Shown here: piece by piece, positions 30,907 to 39,991 of the stretch
Numbering within the stretch: position 1 is the first letter of the stretch
Layout: each line of letters begins with the position of its first letter
From: Vibrio sp. CDRSL-10 TSBA
GTDB taxonomy: Bacteria > Pseudomonadota > Gammaproteobacteria > Enterobacterales > Vibrionaceae
DNA length: 64,000 nucleotides
Direction: 5' to 3'
Assembly: GCA_039696685.1 (NCBI GenBank)
Contig: CP155566.1
Span: 930,001-994,000, forward strand
Program-made: the position numbers and the translations under genes
The notes under the pieces: model-generated
The model's database searches: none
What the model saw: the letters and a program-made list of their open reading frames with translations, nothing else
Told to the model about the DNA's origin: nothing

Positions 30907-31515
30907 TTAACTCACCTTATTGTGCGAATTGCCTGACACATTGTTTTCATCCGGAGCAGAGTCAGTCACATTAACAACAGGAATGGCGTTCATTTGCCAC
31001 TTCCAGGTTTCCGTAGTGGTGGCTACGGGAATCATTTCAATACAATCGGTCGGGCAGGGCGCGACACACAGATCGCAGCCGGTACATTCACTTTCGATCA
31101 CGGTATGCAATGCTTTGTTGCCGCCAACGATCGCATCGACCGGACAGGCCTGAATGCATTTGGTACAGCCGATGCACATGTCTTCATGAATAAAGGCAAC
31201 GGTTTTGACGTTTTCGCTCAGATCGTGTGCCGACTCAGGGACATCGACCCCCATCAAATCAGCCAGTTTTTCTATCGTGGCCTGGCCGCCGGGAGGGCAT
31301 TTATTGACAGCGTCGCCATTGGCGATCGCTTCGGCATACGGACGGCAACCCGGGTAGCCACACTGGCCACACTGAGTTTGCGGCAGAATGGAGTCTATCT
31401 GATCGACAATCGGATCCGCCTCGACCTTAAAGCGGATTGAGGCAAAACCGAGAATAGCTCCGAACAGCGCAGCCAGAGCAGCAAGCGCTAATACAGCGAT
31501 TAAAATGGTCGTCAT
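30907..31515 (-). CDS. rnfB: Electron transport complex subunit RnfB
   Basis: Ferredoxin-like subunit feeding electrons into Rnf. 202 residues: N-terminal membrane anchor, a four-Cys 4Fe-4S domain ([16 protein letters not shown]...CPPGG) and two ferredoxin clusters ([24 protein letters not shown]). ATG at 31515 overlaps the rnfA stop (TAATG). Confidence 0.96.
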   Translation of the reverse strand: MTTILIAVLALAALAALFGAILGFASIRFKVEADPIVDQIDSILPQTQCGQCGYPGCRPYAEAIANGDAVNKCPPGGQATIEKLADLMGVDVPESAHDLSENVKTVAFIHEDMCIGCTKCIQACPVDAIVGGNKALHTVIESECTGCDLCVAPCPTDCIEMIPVATTTETWKWQMNAIPVVNVTDSAPDENNVSGNSHNKVS

Positions 31516-32096
31516 TACAATTTCACCAGACCGGTAAAGCCCATAAAGGCCAGTGACATTAGTCCGGCCGTGATCATGGCAATTGAAGCGCCTTTAAATG
31601 GCGCAGGGACATCGGCGACATGGATGCGTTCACGCATCGAGGCAAACAGGATCAGAACCAGTGAGAAGCCAACCGCGGCACCAAAGCCGTAAATGATCGA
31701 CTGGATGAAATTATGGTTTTCATTGATGTTGAGCAGCGCTACGCCAAGCACGGCACAGTTGGTGGTAATCAGCGGCAGGAAGATACCCAGTAAGCGATAC
31801 AGGGTCGGGCTGGTTTTGTGCACCACCATTTCAGTGAACTGCACCACTACCGCGATCACCAGAATAAAACTCATGGTGCGCAGGTACTCAATGCCGAGCG
31901 GACGCAGGATATAGCTTTCCACCAGGTATGAGCACACTGAGGCCAGAGTCAGGACGAACGTGGTCGCCAACCCCATGCCAATTGCGGTTTCCAGTTTCTT
32001 CGACACGCCCATGAAAGGACACAAGCCCAGAAATTTTACCAGTACAAAGTTGTTTACCAGCACAGTGCCGACTAACAACAAAAGATATTCGGTCAT
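31515..32096 (-). CDS. rnfA: Electron transport complex subunit RnfA
   Basis: 193-residue membrane subunit, homologous to RnfE, with six membrane helices and the conserved [18 protein letters not shown] and TTNCAVLG segments. I use ATG 32096 ([14 protein letters not shown]), the conserved N-terminus; an upstream ATG at 32156 would add 20 unconserved residues. First gene of rnfABCDGE-nth-gloA. Confidence 0.95.
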   Translation of the reverse strand: MTEYLLLLVGTVLVNNFVLVKFLGLCPFMGVSKKLETAIGMGLATTFVLTLASVCSYLVESYILRPLGIEYLRTMSFILVIAVVVQFTEMVVHKTSPTLYRLLGIFLPLITTNCAVLGVALLNINENHNFIQSIIYGFGAAVGFSLVLILFASMRERIHVADVPAPFKGASIAMITAGLMSLAFMGFTGLVKL

Positions 32097-32442
32097 AATA
32101 TTATAAGTTTGCAACTCCGATCCCGATATTATCCAGCTTTGTTTCGCTAATAACAACCAAGGAAAGTTAAGGTTTTAGATTGCTGAACAAAAATTATACG
32201 CAATCAGGCAGGGTTGGCTCAACCCAGATGCATAGCTAAGGGCGGGGAGTTGGCAAGGCCTGATAAGTTAAGGTGATGGTGTGGGTGAGATAAGATGTCA
32301 ACCGAGGAGCGCGACGTCTTTGTGTCAACATTCGCTAACAAAATCGCGGCCTGGCAAGCTGGTTTGTGCCGCCATCCGGGATGTAAGTTCGGGCTGGTTT
32401 TTGTTACATTACGCGCTCCTTTACGCTCAGAGTCTGCATTTT
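32097..32442. other. Intergenic region between rnfA and the DUF2946 gene
   Basis: 346 bp holding the leftward rnf promoter and the rightward DUF2946 promoter. I see no Fur box or other recognised operator, and no convincing ORF. Confidence 0.4.
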
Positions 32443-32862
32443 GTGAGAAATACTCGCCGGCAACCCGGGTGGACAGTGAAGCTGTTTGTTTTTTCTGCCC
32501 TGTTGTCAGTCGCCCTGCTTTATACCGCACCTATTGTATCGCAATGGGTGATGACGCATGACGCCGGTTTGCACAGTCAGACCCCGGCGCAGCACAGTCA
32601 TATGCACGCATCGGCTGAGCAGAGCGGAATGCAGTCCGTCCGCGATGATAACTCGTTGCTGCATCATTGGTGTGGTTACTGTAAGTTATTGTCCCATCTG
32701 AGCTGGTATGGGCTGAGCGCTGCTTCTCTGAGTGTGGTAAATGCAGTCAATACTATTCATATCGTCTTCCCCTATGCAGTTAATGTTAACCGCTGGGTTT
32801 CTGGAGCATCTCCAACCGCGCGCACCGCCTTTTTTCTCTGCCTGAAGCATAACTATCATTAA
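32443..32862 (+). CDS. DUF2946-type small membrane protein with His-rich segment
   Basis: About 139 residues if started at GTG 32443 (VRNTRRQPGWTVKLFVFSALL), which gives a normal N-terminal membrane segment; the frame is open further upstream but that part is not hydrophobic or conserved-looking. A His-rich stretch (HSQTPAQHSHMHASAEQ) precedes the family motif HHWCGYCKLLSHL and a second hydrophobic segment. DUF2946 proteins are often found beside copper and TonB genes; metal handling is a reasonable but unproven guess. It lies 20 bp upstream of the PepSY gene, probably one operon. Confidence 0.65.
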   Translation: MRNTRRQPGWTVKLFVFSALLSVALLYTAPIVSQWVMTHDAGLHSQTPAQHSHMHASAEQSGMQSVRDDNSLLHHWCGYCKLLSHLSWYGLSAASLSVVNAVNTIHIVFPYAVNVNRWVSGASPTARTAFFLCLKHNYH

Positions 32863-32882
32863 ATCAGAAAGAGAAAGTCACT

Positions 32883-34211
32883 ATGAAAGGTAATCAATCG
32901 CAAGATTCTCGCCTGGGAATCATCGCGCTCATTAAAAGGCTCCATTTTTACATCGGGTTGTTCGTTGGCCCGTTTATTTTCGTCGCGGCACTGACCGGAA
33001 CACTGTACGTGGTGTCGCCGCAGATTGAACAGCAGCTCTATCAGCATGCTCTGACTACCACATCGCACGGTGAGGCACATTCGTTACAGCAACAAATCGA
33101 GGTTGCGCGCCAGTCACTGCAGCGTCCGCTCAAACTGACCGCTGTGCGGCCGGCGACCGGTGAAGGGTTTACTACCCGGGTGATGTTTGCCGACCCGGAT
33201 TACAGCCTGCAGCGCCTGACTGTATTTGTCGATCCGGTCACGCTCGCAGTGCAGGATACGTTGCCGACCTACGGCACCAGCGGCATCCTGCCGTTTATGA
33301 CCACACTTGATTTTCTTCATCGCGGTTTGCTGCTCGGCGAAACTGGCCGGATTTACAGTGAGCTGGCGGCATCCTGGATGTGGTTAGCGGCATTGGGGGG
33401 CTTACTGCTGTGGTATCGTTCAAAACGCCCGGCTAAGAGCAACAGCAGAAACGCGTACCTGAAAGCCAAGCAGCGCCATCAAAAAGCCGGTTTGATCATT
33501 CTGGTCGGATTGGTGTTTTTCTCTGCGACCGGTTTAACCTGGTCAAAATGGGCCGGTGGTAATATTGCCGAATGGCGAAAGAGCATTGGCTGGGTAACGC
33601 CGTCTGTGAACCGTGCGCTGCCTGTACTGGCCGGTTCAGTTCAGAACGCAGAGCCGCAGCAGGTCGATCAACTGTTTGATCCTGTACTTGCGCTGGCAAG
33701 AAGTGCGGGCATCGAAGCGAAAAAAATCGAGCTGACGCCTTCCTATGACGCTTCTCGCGCCTGGGTGGTGAGTGAAATTGACCGTTCGTGGCCGACCCAG
33801 GTCGACAGCGTTTCGATTGATCCTCAGTCGATGACGGTCACCAGCCGCGCTAATTTTAGTGATTATCCTTTGATTGCGAAATTGATTCGCTGGGGCGTAG
33901 ATGCGCACATGGGCGTGCTGTTTGGTGTACCGAACCAAATCGTGCTGGCCGCTTTCGGTCTGACCCTGTGCTTTATGATTGTGATGGGGTACATCATGTG
34001 GTGGAAGCGCCGCCCGGCAGCAAGCTCAGAGAAAGAAACCATCAGTTATATCTGGTCTCATCTGGCTCCGATCAGCAAGTTGCTGACCGTGCTGGTGGCG
34101 ATTGGCTTAGGTCTGGCGCTGCCGGTGCTTGGCTGCAGTCTGCTGCTGTTTATGCTCGTCGATGTATTGCGCTGGAAAATGATGGCGCAACGCAGTTTGG
34201 TGACCGAATAG
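32883..34211 (+). CDS. PepSY-associated transmembrane domain protein
   Basis: 442 residues with four membrane helices: one near 20-45 (IGLFVGPFIFVAALTGTLYV), others near 155-180, 205-225 and 345-370, and another hydrophobic pair at the C-terminus. Family members include iron-siderophore and flavin reductase-type membrane proteins. Conserved features seen are RLHFYIGL, DFLHRGLLLGETGRIYSELAASW and HMGVLFGVPNQ. Likely an inner-membrane reductase or uptake partner acting with the DUF2946 gene just upstream. Substrate unknown. ATG at 32883. Confidence 0.75.
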   Translation: MKGNQSQDSRLGIIALIKRLHFYIGLFVGPFIFVAALTGTLYVVSPQIEQQLYQHALTTTSHGEAHSLQQQIEVARQSLQRPLKLTAVRPATGEGFTTRVMFADPDYSLQRLTVFVDPVTLAVQDTLPTYGTSGILPFMTTLDFLHRGLLLGETGRIYSELAASWMWLAALGGLLLWYRSKRPAKSNSRNAYLKAKQRHQKAGLIILVGLVFFSATGLTWSKWAGGNIAEWRKSIGWVTPSVNRALPVLAGSVQNAEPQQVDQLFDPVLALARSAGIEAKKIELTPSYDASRAWVVSEIDRSWPTQVDSVSIDPQSMTVTSRANFSDYPLIAKLIRWGVDAHMGVLFGVPNQIVLAAFGLTLCFMIVMGYIMWWKRRPAASSEKETISYIWSHLAPISKLLTVLVAIGLGLALPVLGCSLLLFMLVDVLRWKMMAQRSLVTE

Positions 34212-34267
34212 CCCGGCAAAGCATAGCGAGTGATGCCAGCGCATGGCTTGCTCCCAGGCTGACAGTA

Positions 34268-34298
34268 AAGAGGAAGGCATAAGCCTTCCTCTTTTTTT
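34268..34298 (+). terminator. Terminator of the DUF2946-PepSY operon
   Basis: AAGAGGAAGGC / GCCTTCCTCTT stem with an ATAA-type loop and seven Ts, about 56 bp after the PepSY stop; the IS element begins just beyond it. Confidence 0.88.
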
Positions 34299-34383
34299 AT
34301 TGTCATCCCTAAACCACCGCCTTGGGCGGTGGTGATTGTACCTTGGGGCTATTGCCCGAATAAGTGCCCATGTTAGAAGTAAA

Positions 34384-34410
34384 TCTCTTATTCACCACAA
34401 GTAAGAGGAA
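34384..34410 (+). promoter_or_regulatory. tnpA leader hairpin that covers the ribosome-binding site
   Basis: TCTCTTA pairs with TAAGAGG across a short loop; the right arm contains the AGAGGA Shine-Dalgarno of tnpA. IS200 elements are known to hide their ribosome-binding site this way to hold transposition down. Confidence 0.55.
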
Positions 34411-34419
34411 ACAAAAAAC

Positions 34420-34857
34420 ATGGGCGATTACAGAAGTTCATCACATGTCCATTGGCGTTGTAAATATCACATAGTTTGGACGCCAAAATATAGATTCAAG
34501 ATCCTGAAAGGTAATGTAGGTAAGGAGCTTTATCGCTCAATCTACATTTTGTGCAATATGAAAGATTGTGAGGTCTTGGAGTTAAATGTTCAGCCAGATC
34601 ATGTTCATCTAGTTGTGATAGTTCCACCCAAAGTGTCTATCTCCACATTGATGGGTGTGTTGAAGGGACGCTCGGCAATCCGGTTGTTTTACAAATTTCC
34701 GCATATAAGAAAGAAACTTTGGGGAAATCATTTTTGGGCACGAGGGTACTTTGTCGATACGGTTGGTGTAAATGAAGAAATCATTAGACGTTACGTCAGG
34801 CACCAAGACAAGCAAGATCAAGAACATGAGGCGCAGTTAGAGTTGAAGATGAACTAA
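34420..34857 (+). CDS. tnpA: IS200-type HUH transposase TnpA
   Basis: 145 residues, full length for the family. Single-strand-specific Y1 transposase: HUH motif HVHL at about 67-70 (QPDHVHLVVIVPP) and the catalytic Tyr in EIIRRYVRHQDKQ at about 127. N-terminus SSHVHWRCKYHIVWTPKYRF is the family hallmark. The reading frame is intact, so the element may be active. Base composition is more AT-rich than its surroundings. Confidence 0.92.
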   Translation: MGDYRSSSHVHWRCKYHIVWTPKYRFKILKGNVGKELYRSIYILCNMKDCEVLELNVQPDHVHLVVIVPPKVSISTLMGVLKGRSAIRLFYKFPHIRKKLWGNHFWARGYFVDTVGVNEEIIRRYVRHQDKQDQEHEAQLELKMN

Positions 34858-34945
34858 CAGCGCGGAAATGCCCCCTTTCAGGGGGCTGTAAACCAAAGCC
34901 GCCTTCTAAGAAGGCTGATTTTTACTTGTTGCGTTGGCATCAGCA

Positions 34946-36295
34946 TCAGCCTTGATTGACTTTGTACTTATCGAGCTTGTTGTACAGCGTTTTGAGACTG
35001 ATGCCCAACTCTTGCGCAGTCTCGGTTTTGTTACCGCCGTTTTCTTCCAGCGTGTTAATAATCGCAGCTTTCTCTATCTCTTCCAGCGAGACGCCGGAAG
35101 GCACCATCTCTTCCACCGTGGTTCCGCTTTCCAGCGGCGGGGTATCAAAGATCAGGTGTTCATCTTTGATGACGTCATCGGCGAGAATAAAGGCCCGCTC
35201 GATGGTATGTTTGAGCTCACGTACGTTGCCCGGCCAGTTGTGTTGGGCAATCTTATCCAGTGCGGAATCAAGGATGCTTTTGGTGACGGTTTCACTGGCA
35301 TTGCGATGGGCGATAAAATGTTTGCCCAGCCCGACAACATCGTGACCGCGCTCGCGCAGCGGCGGTATATGAATCGGGAAGTGCGCCAGGCGGAAATAGA
35401 GATCCTCGCGCAGATACTGCTGTTCAATCGCCACTTGCGGATCGCGGTTGGTGGCGGCAATCACCCGCACATTGGCAATCTTAACCTGCTGGCTTCCCAC
35501 CGGGCGGTACTCACCGGTTTCTAACACCCGCAGTAATTTTACCTGGTGACTGAGCGGCATCTCTGTGATTTCATCCAGAAAGAGTGTACCGCCCTGTGCC
35601 TGTTCAAATACCCCTTGGTGAGATTTATTCGCCCCAGTGAATGCGCCTTTCTCATGACCGAATAATTCGCTGTCGACCAGTTCAGTCGCGATTGCGCCGC
35701 AGTTAATCGCGATAAAAGGCTGTTGATTACGTTCGCTGGCCAGATGAATGGTCTGCGCCACTAACTCTTTACCTGAACCACTTTCGCCGACAATCAGCAC
35801 GTTGGCATCAGTTTTTGCTACCCGTCTCAGTGTTCGATACAGCTTATGCATTGGTGCTGAAGAGCCAACCAACATACCAAACTGGTCGAGACTACTGGCG
35901 GAAATTGTGCTGCCTTTGGCCAGTTTCTGCTGATAGTCCTGGCTGAAATCGAGCAGAGTATCGGCTACGACGTTAATGTCGACCGGCAGGCGGTAGTGAG
36001 AAATCGCGCCCAGCTTCATCAGGTTGTCTATGCTCGGGTTAGGGATCCCGGAACTAATGATTACGAGCTCGGTGGTTTGAATAACCTGCGATTCGGATAA
36101 ACGCTGTAAATCATCCTGGTCAAAGTGAGTCATTTCGACCAGCGCCACATCCGGGCGGATCTGCTGTAATTGCTCGATCCAGTCCTGCCCGGCTGGCTTG
36201 GATTGCAGCGAAAAGCTGTCCAATACTGCCAAACCAGAAATATTTTCTTTTAATCTTTTGTCTTCAATATGAACAAATAGCTTAGGTAATGGCAT
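34946..36295 (-). CDS. Sigma-54-dependent activator with a degenerate receiver domain
   Basis: 449 residues from ATG 36295 (MPLPKLFVHIEDKRL). Residues 1-120 look like a response-regulator receiver, but the phospho-acceptor position has Glu54 (DVALVEM instead of D..L.D.) and the usual KP lysine is replaced (HYRLPVD), so activation by phosphotransfer is unlikely. The AAA+ domain (about 145-380) has Walker A GESGSGKE, the sigma-54 contact loop GAFTGA and Walker [11 protein letters not shown] Fis-type helix-turn-helix (NKTETAQELGISLKTLYNKLDKY) ends the protein. No histidine kinase is adjacent. It is divergent from a BON-domain gene that has a -24/-12 promoter, its probable target. I do not recognise a named orthologue. 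Confidence 0.88.
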   Translation of the reverse strand: MPLPKLFVHIEDKRLKENISGLAVLDSFSLQSKPAGQDWIEQLQQIRPDVALVEMTHFDQDDLQRLSESQVIQTTELVIISSGIPNPSIDNLMKLGAISHYRLPVDINVVADTLLDFSQDYQQKLAKGSTISASSLDQFGMLVGSSAPMHKLYRTLRRVAKTDANVLIVGESGSGKELVAQTIHLASERNQQPFIAINCGAIATELVDSELFGHEKGAFTGANKSHQGVFEQAQGGTLFLDEITEMPLSHQVKLLRVLETGEYRPVGSQQVKIANVRVIAATNRDPQVAIEQQYLREDLYFRLAHFPIHIPPLRERGHDVVGLGKHFIAHRNASETVTKSILDSALDKIAQHNWPGNVRELKHTIERAFILADDVIKDEHLIFDTPPLESGTTVEEMVPSGVSLEEIEKAAIINTLEENGGNKTETAQELGISLKTLYNKLDKYKVNQG

Positions 36296-36443
36296 GTGTC
36301 CGCCTCTGCAATTCACAGCAACAGTTTTCAGCATAACACGAACGACGGAGAGTTATTGGCTTATATTTCAGCACAAGTTAAAAATAAAGTCAGAGTTAGG
36401 TGAAGTTATTATTAATATTTAACCTGCGCTTATTTAGCTTTGG

Positions 36444-36462
36444 CTTAATTACATGATTTAAG
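36444..36462. promoter_or_regulatory. Candidate upstream activator site
   Basis: CTTAATTACATGATTTAAG is an imperfect dyad (CTTAA ... CATG ... TTAAG) about 125 bp upstream of the -24/-12 promoter, the usual distance for an enhancer bound by a sigma-54 activator. Inferred from position and symmetry only. Confidence 0.35.
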
Positions 36463-36585
36463 AGTTTAAGTGGCAGATAATTTTTTCAAATCTTGCGTGT
36501 AAATAATTCAGGTTTTAACCGTTAAAGCTCGTGGTGGTTTTAATGGTTTTTATAAATAATCAATTAAATTAGTAACTTGCATTTT

Positions 36586-36601
36586 TGGCATGCCAGTTGC
36601 C
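36586..36601 (+). promoter_or_regulatory. Sigma-54 promoter of the BON-domain gene
   Basis: TGGCATGCCAGTTGCC has the invariant GG (36587-36588) and GC (36599-36600) separated by 10 bases, with TTGC at -12. The expected transcription start near 36612 leaves a ~38-base leader before ATG 36650. Confidence 0.8.
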
Positions 36602-36649
36602 TTAGTGGAAGTGAAGTTAATAAATTTCACTGACCAGAGGAAACGAATA

Positions 36650-37201
36650 ATGAAAAACATCGCACCTAAATTGATATTAGCATCAGTACTCGTGTCTTCT
36701 TCTTCGGCTGTTATGGCAGCAGACAATCAATGGAAAGATAAGTCTTATGATGCTTGGCTTGATGGCAAAGCTGAAACGGCATTACTGCTAAATACTAATC
36801 TGAATTCGTTTGATATTAATACCGATGTCGACAACAAAGTCGTGACCTTAACCGGTCAGGTCAGTAACAGCACCGAGAAAGATCTGGCCGGTGAGTTGGT
36901 CGCCGGCCTGGAAGGGGTCGAATCGGTTAATAACGAGCTGACAGTACAAGGCGGTGAACAGAGTGGTGAGAACCAGGCGCTGGGGGCACTGCAGGACACG
37001 AAAATCACCACACTGGTGAAAACCAAGTTACTGATGAACCGTGATGTCAGCGGCACCGACATTGAAGTGGAAACCAATGACGGTACTGTGGTTCTCAACG
37101 GTAGTGTCGATTCAGACGCTGAACATGATTTGGCCATCAATATCGCCCGCAATACCGACCAGGTCAACGATGTGGTCGATAACCTGGAAGTGACTCAATA
37201 A
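36650..37201 (+). CDS. Periplasmic BON-domain (OsmY-like) protein
   Basis: 183 residues from ATG 36650; the frame is open 60 bases upstream, but AGAGGAAACG precedes this ATG and a signal peptide starts here (MKNIAPKLILASVLVSSSSAVMAA). Two BON domains follow: about 38-100 (KAETALLLNTNLNSFDINTDVDNKVVTLTGQVSN...) and about 118-183 (ITTLVKTKLLMNRDVSGTDIEVETNDGTVVLNGSVDS...). BON proteins bind membranes and help in osmotic and envelope stress. It has its own sigma-54 promoter. Confidence 0.88.
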   Translation: MKNIAPKLILASVLVSSSSAVMAADNQWKDKSYDAWLDGKAETALLLNTNLNSFDINTDVDNKVVTLTGQVSNSTEKDLAGELVAGLEGVESVNNELTVQGGEQSGENQALGALQDTKITTLVKTKLLMNRDVSGTDIEVETNDGTVVLNGSVDSDAEHDLAINIARNTDQVNDVVDNLEVTQ

Positions 37202-37286
37202 CCGCTGACGTTACCCGATACGGGTAGCGTTACCTCAACGAATAACGTTACTTAATAAACCTTACAACTCAGTACTAGGAGTTATC

Positions 37287-37485
37287 ATGATTACACGTTT
37301 CTGTTATGTATAAAGGATTCGCAACCTTTGGTCTGGTATGTCTGCTGGCAGCCTGTGGTGATGAAGGTCCGATGGAACAAGCGGGCGAACAGCTTGATGA
37401 AGCGGCAACCGATACCCAAAACGCGATAGAAGATAAATGTGAAGCAATTAAGGGTGAGCTGAAAGCTGAAGATACTGATTGCTAA
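37287..37485 (+). CDS. Small lipoprotein (single-base frameshift near the start in this sequence)
   Basis: Starts at ATG 37287 after a strong TAGGAG ribosome-binding site. The frame stops at once unless CGTTTCTG (37298-37300) is read as CGTTCTG, giving MITRSVMYKGFATFGLVCLLAACGDEGP and 65 residues in all. LLAAC is a lipobox, followed by a short acidic helix (QAGEQLDEAATDTQNAIEDKC). Without the repair the only start is ATG 37306, which has no ribosome-binding site. The rule derived from other genes (GAAC on one strand gains one A) predicted this repair. Similar small lipoproteins accompany stress genes; function unknown. Confidence 0.75.
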
Positions 37486-37589
37486 CCTGTCAGCAGCGAC
37501 AGGGCGGGCAGTGCCCGTCCTGTTCTGTGCTTTACCGCAATATAAGTTGTTAACCTTAAAGTATTCATTGGTGGCCTTACGTTTTCATT

Positions 37590-37669
37590 GCTGACCTGAA
37601 GCATTAAACGTTAACCTGAACTATTAAATATTGACCTGAATTGTGAAATGCCGACCTGAAGTCTGTAAT
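37590..37669. repeat. Intergenic 20-bp tandem repeat, 4 copies
   Basis: Units GCTGACCTGAAGCATTAAAC, GTTAACCTGAACTATTAAAT, ATTGACCTGAATTGTGAAAT and GCCGACCTGAAGTCTGTAAT share the core ACCTGAA at fixed 20-bp spacing. They fill the gap between the lipoprotein gene and the phosphatase-kinase gene. Confidence 0.75.
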
Positions 37670-37801
37670 GAATCCGCTGTGTTGATATTGGGCCTCTGAC
37701 TCGTTCCCGAGAAGAGGTCGTGACCGGTTTATCCGGTCTGCTTGCGATAATGCGCAGCCCGCAGCAGGCTTCTGACCCCTTAAGTTAATCAGAGGCTTAC
37801 A

Positions 37802-39416
37802 ATGTTCGTCGTTAAATACTATTTCCTGATTGTGCTGGCCTGCTTCTCCGCTGCATTCCTGATCCCTAACCTTGTCGTTAGTCTTGTTATGGGCTGGACG
37901 GGCCTTTCCGTTTTTCTGGTCGTTCTGGCTTATCTTTTTGACTTACCCTCGATTTTTATGAAATCCGGTGACGGGAAAATTGCCTGGTGGATCCGTTGGG
38001 CGTTTATTCCGTTTCTGGCGGCAGTCAGGCTGTATAATTACTGGTCGCGCCGCAATGACAAGGTCGCTGCAATCCATCAGATTGCCCCCCACCTGTATGT
38101 GTCACGCCGCCTGCTGCGTTCTGATCTCGACGTTCTGCATGCCAATGGGATCAACTGTATTGTCGATGTCACGGCAGAATTTGCCGGTCTGGAAAGCGCG
38201 ATGACAGATAAGCAGTTTGAATATCTCAGTATTCCGGTGCTTGATCACAAGGTGCCAAAGTATCGCAAGCTACGCCACGCGCTTAACTGGATCGATACGC
38301 AAATCAGCCAGTCGCGTTCTGTGGTGGTTCATTGTGCCCTAGGGCGCGGGCGATCTGTCTTTGTGGTGGCAGCTTATCTGCTCAGTCAGAATCCCGATAT
38401 GAGTGTCGAGCAGGTTTTGCAACAGATCAACTCGGTGCGTAGTAGCGCATGCCTTAACCGGCGTCAGGTCAGAGCGCTGCAATCTATGCATCGCAAAGGG
38501 CTGTTGCAGCTTGATGAACCTGCATGGCTGATCGCCAATCCGGTTTCCGGCGGCGGAAAATGGCAGACATTCGGCCAGCGTTTGATCCGCGAATTAACCC
38601 GCAGTTATCGTTTACAGCTTCTGTTTACCGAGCCGGATGTCAGTGCGACTGCGCTGGCCCGGCAGGCTTTGCAGCATAATCCCGATCTTATCATCGCCGC
38701 TGGTGGGGATGGCACAGTCGGTGAGGTCGCCGGTGAGGTTGATCATTCTGATACCCGCTTGGGGATAGTGCCGTTCGGAACCGCCAACGCTTTGTGTCAT
38801 GTGCTGTATGGTATCGGCAGTAAAACCGCGCCCATCGACAAAACCTGTGAGGCGATTTTGTCCGGCAATACCCGTCAGATAGACACCGCTTACTGTAATC
38901 AGCAACTGATGCTGTTGGTGATGGGAATCGGCTTTGAGCAGCAGATGATCGAATACGCTCAGCGTGAGGAGAAAAACCAGCTGGGCCAACTGGCGTATCT
39001 GACCGGTTTCTTTAATGCTGTGATGGCGGATAACCCGATTCAGCTGACTTGCCGCCTCGATGATGAAGAGCCTCAGTCATTGCTGGTGCGCAGCTTTGTG
39101 GTCGCCAATACCGCACCGTTTACCACTTTGCTGGCGCAAGGGCACGGAGAAACCTGAACCGGGGGATGGTCTGTTGCATATTACTTATCTTGATCAGGCT
39201 GATTCGGTGGCGGAGCGTTTGCTGGCACTATCGGATATCACTCTCGCTTCGGTCGGTATTCAGGATAAAAGCGAACTGTTCAGTTACGCCAGTGCGCAGC
39301 GGGTAGAAATCAGCGCCGATAAAACGATAGATTATGTCGTGGATGGTGAGCTGTATAGTGCAGATAAATTGACGATCGAGATCAAGCACCAGTCGTTACA
39401 GGTATGTGTGCCATAA
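37802..39416 (+). CDS. Dual-specificity phosphatase fused to a diacylglycerol-kinase-family domain (single-base frameshift in this sequence)
   Basis: 537 residues after repair. N-terminal hydrophobic segments (about 5-45 and 60-80) place it at the membrane. A tyrosine/dual-specificity phosphatase domain has the Cys-x5-Arg loop HCALGRGRS near residue 180. A YegS/DgkB-type lipid kinase domain begins about 240 (WLIANPVSGGGKW) with the nucleotide loop AAGGDGTVGEV near 300. The frame breaks at 39150-39152: GGAGAAACCTGAACC should be GGAGAACCTGAACC, joining ...LAQGHGE to PEPGDGLLHITYLDQ. Such fusions occur in other gammaproteobacteria; a role in membrane lipid turnover is plausible, substrates unknown. 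Confidence 0.85.
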
Positions 39417-39463
39417 CAGCTGTTGATATCGATATTGCTGTTGCTATTGATGGAGCGGAAACG

Positions 39464-39508
39464 TGAAAAATCTCGTCAGGGTAGAGGGCTACGCTGGCGA
39501 GATTTTTT
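39464..39508. terminator. Bidirectional terminator between the phosphatase-kinase gene and the leftward hypothetical gene
   Basis: AAAATCTCG...CAG pairs with CTGGCGAGATTTT across a ~20-base middle; T-runs occur on both strands. It serves the converging genes ending at 39416 and 39544. Confidence 0.65.
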
Positions 39509-39543
39509 GTCAGTATTTGGCTGGTTGTTACCGCGACTTGTGG

Positions 39544-39933
39544 TCAGAGTGACGAGACCGGTAAGTATTTGGCCATTTCGTCATTCTCCATCTGTAACGC
39601 AGCGACCCAATAAGAAAGAAAACTCCGAATATCATCGTTTTCGATCGCGGCCAGTTTGTGTTTGAGAAAGGTGACCAGGCTGAGATTAGCCTGGTACATC
39701 ACCTCGTGACTGGCGAATGGCGTCACTCTGTTGCCGGACTGTCCGGCATCTGTTTCCCGCCGGTATGAATCAAATGGTGCCAGTTTATCCAGCATCGATT
39801 TTTCGACCTGACGGAAGCGGTTCACGCTGCGGTCCAGGCTGGAGTGCAAGTTATTATTGGCGAGATTAATACTCGCCAAGTAATGGTGGTTTAATTTTTC
39901 AATGATATCGGTTATCTCTTGATGATTGTTCAT
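39544..39933 (-). CDS. Hypothetical helical protein
   Basis: 129 residues from ATG 39933 (MNNHQEITDIIEKLNHHYLA); an in-frame ATG four codons earlier is possible. No signal peptide or membrane segment. Predicted all-helical with alternating hydrophobic spacing, somewhat phasin-like in the N-terminal half. It lies 58 bp downstream of the four-helix protein gene on the same strand and probably shares its sigma-54 transcript. Not recognised. Confidence 0.6.
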   Translation of the reverse strand: MNNHQEITDIIEKLNHHYLASINLANNNLHSSLDRSVNRFRQVEKSMLDKLAPFDSYRRETDAGQSGNRVTPFASHEVMYQANLSLVTFLKHKLAAIENDDIRSFLSYWVAALQMENDEMAKYLPVSSL

Positions 39934-39991
39934 TAAAATAATCATAACTAGTCACTATTAACGATTGTTTATTACCAATTCAAACCATGAA

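Larger units (their letters stand above)
34305..34925 (+). mobile_element. IS200/IS605-family insertion sequence (tnpA-only, IS200 type)
   Basis: About 620 bp. Left-end hairpin CCACCGCC-TTG-GGCGGTGG at 34314-34332, tnpA in the middle, and right-end hairpins GCCCCC-TTTCA-GGGGGC (about 34868-34885) and an AGCC..CCTTC / GAAGG..CT stem (about 34898-34917). There are no terminal inverted repeats and no target duplication, as expected for this single-strand transposing family. No TnpB gene. The exact ends are estimates. It sits in a gap between two gene 3' ends and breaks no gene. Confidence 0.8.

Noticed and set aside
34946..36295. Naming the sigma-54 activator as VpsR or another known Vibrio regulator
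   Set aside because: The N-terminal sequence does not match what I recall of VpsR, and the gene context differs; left unnamed.
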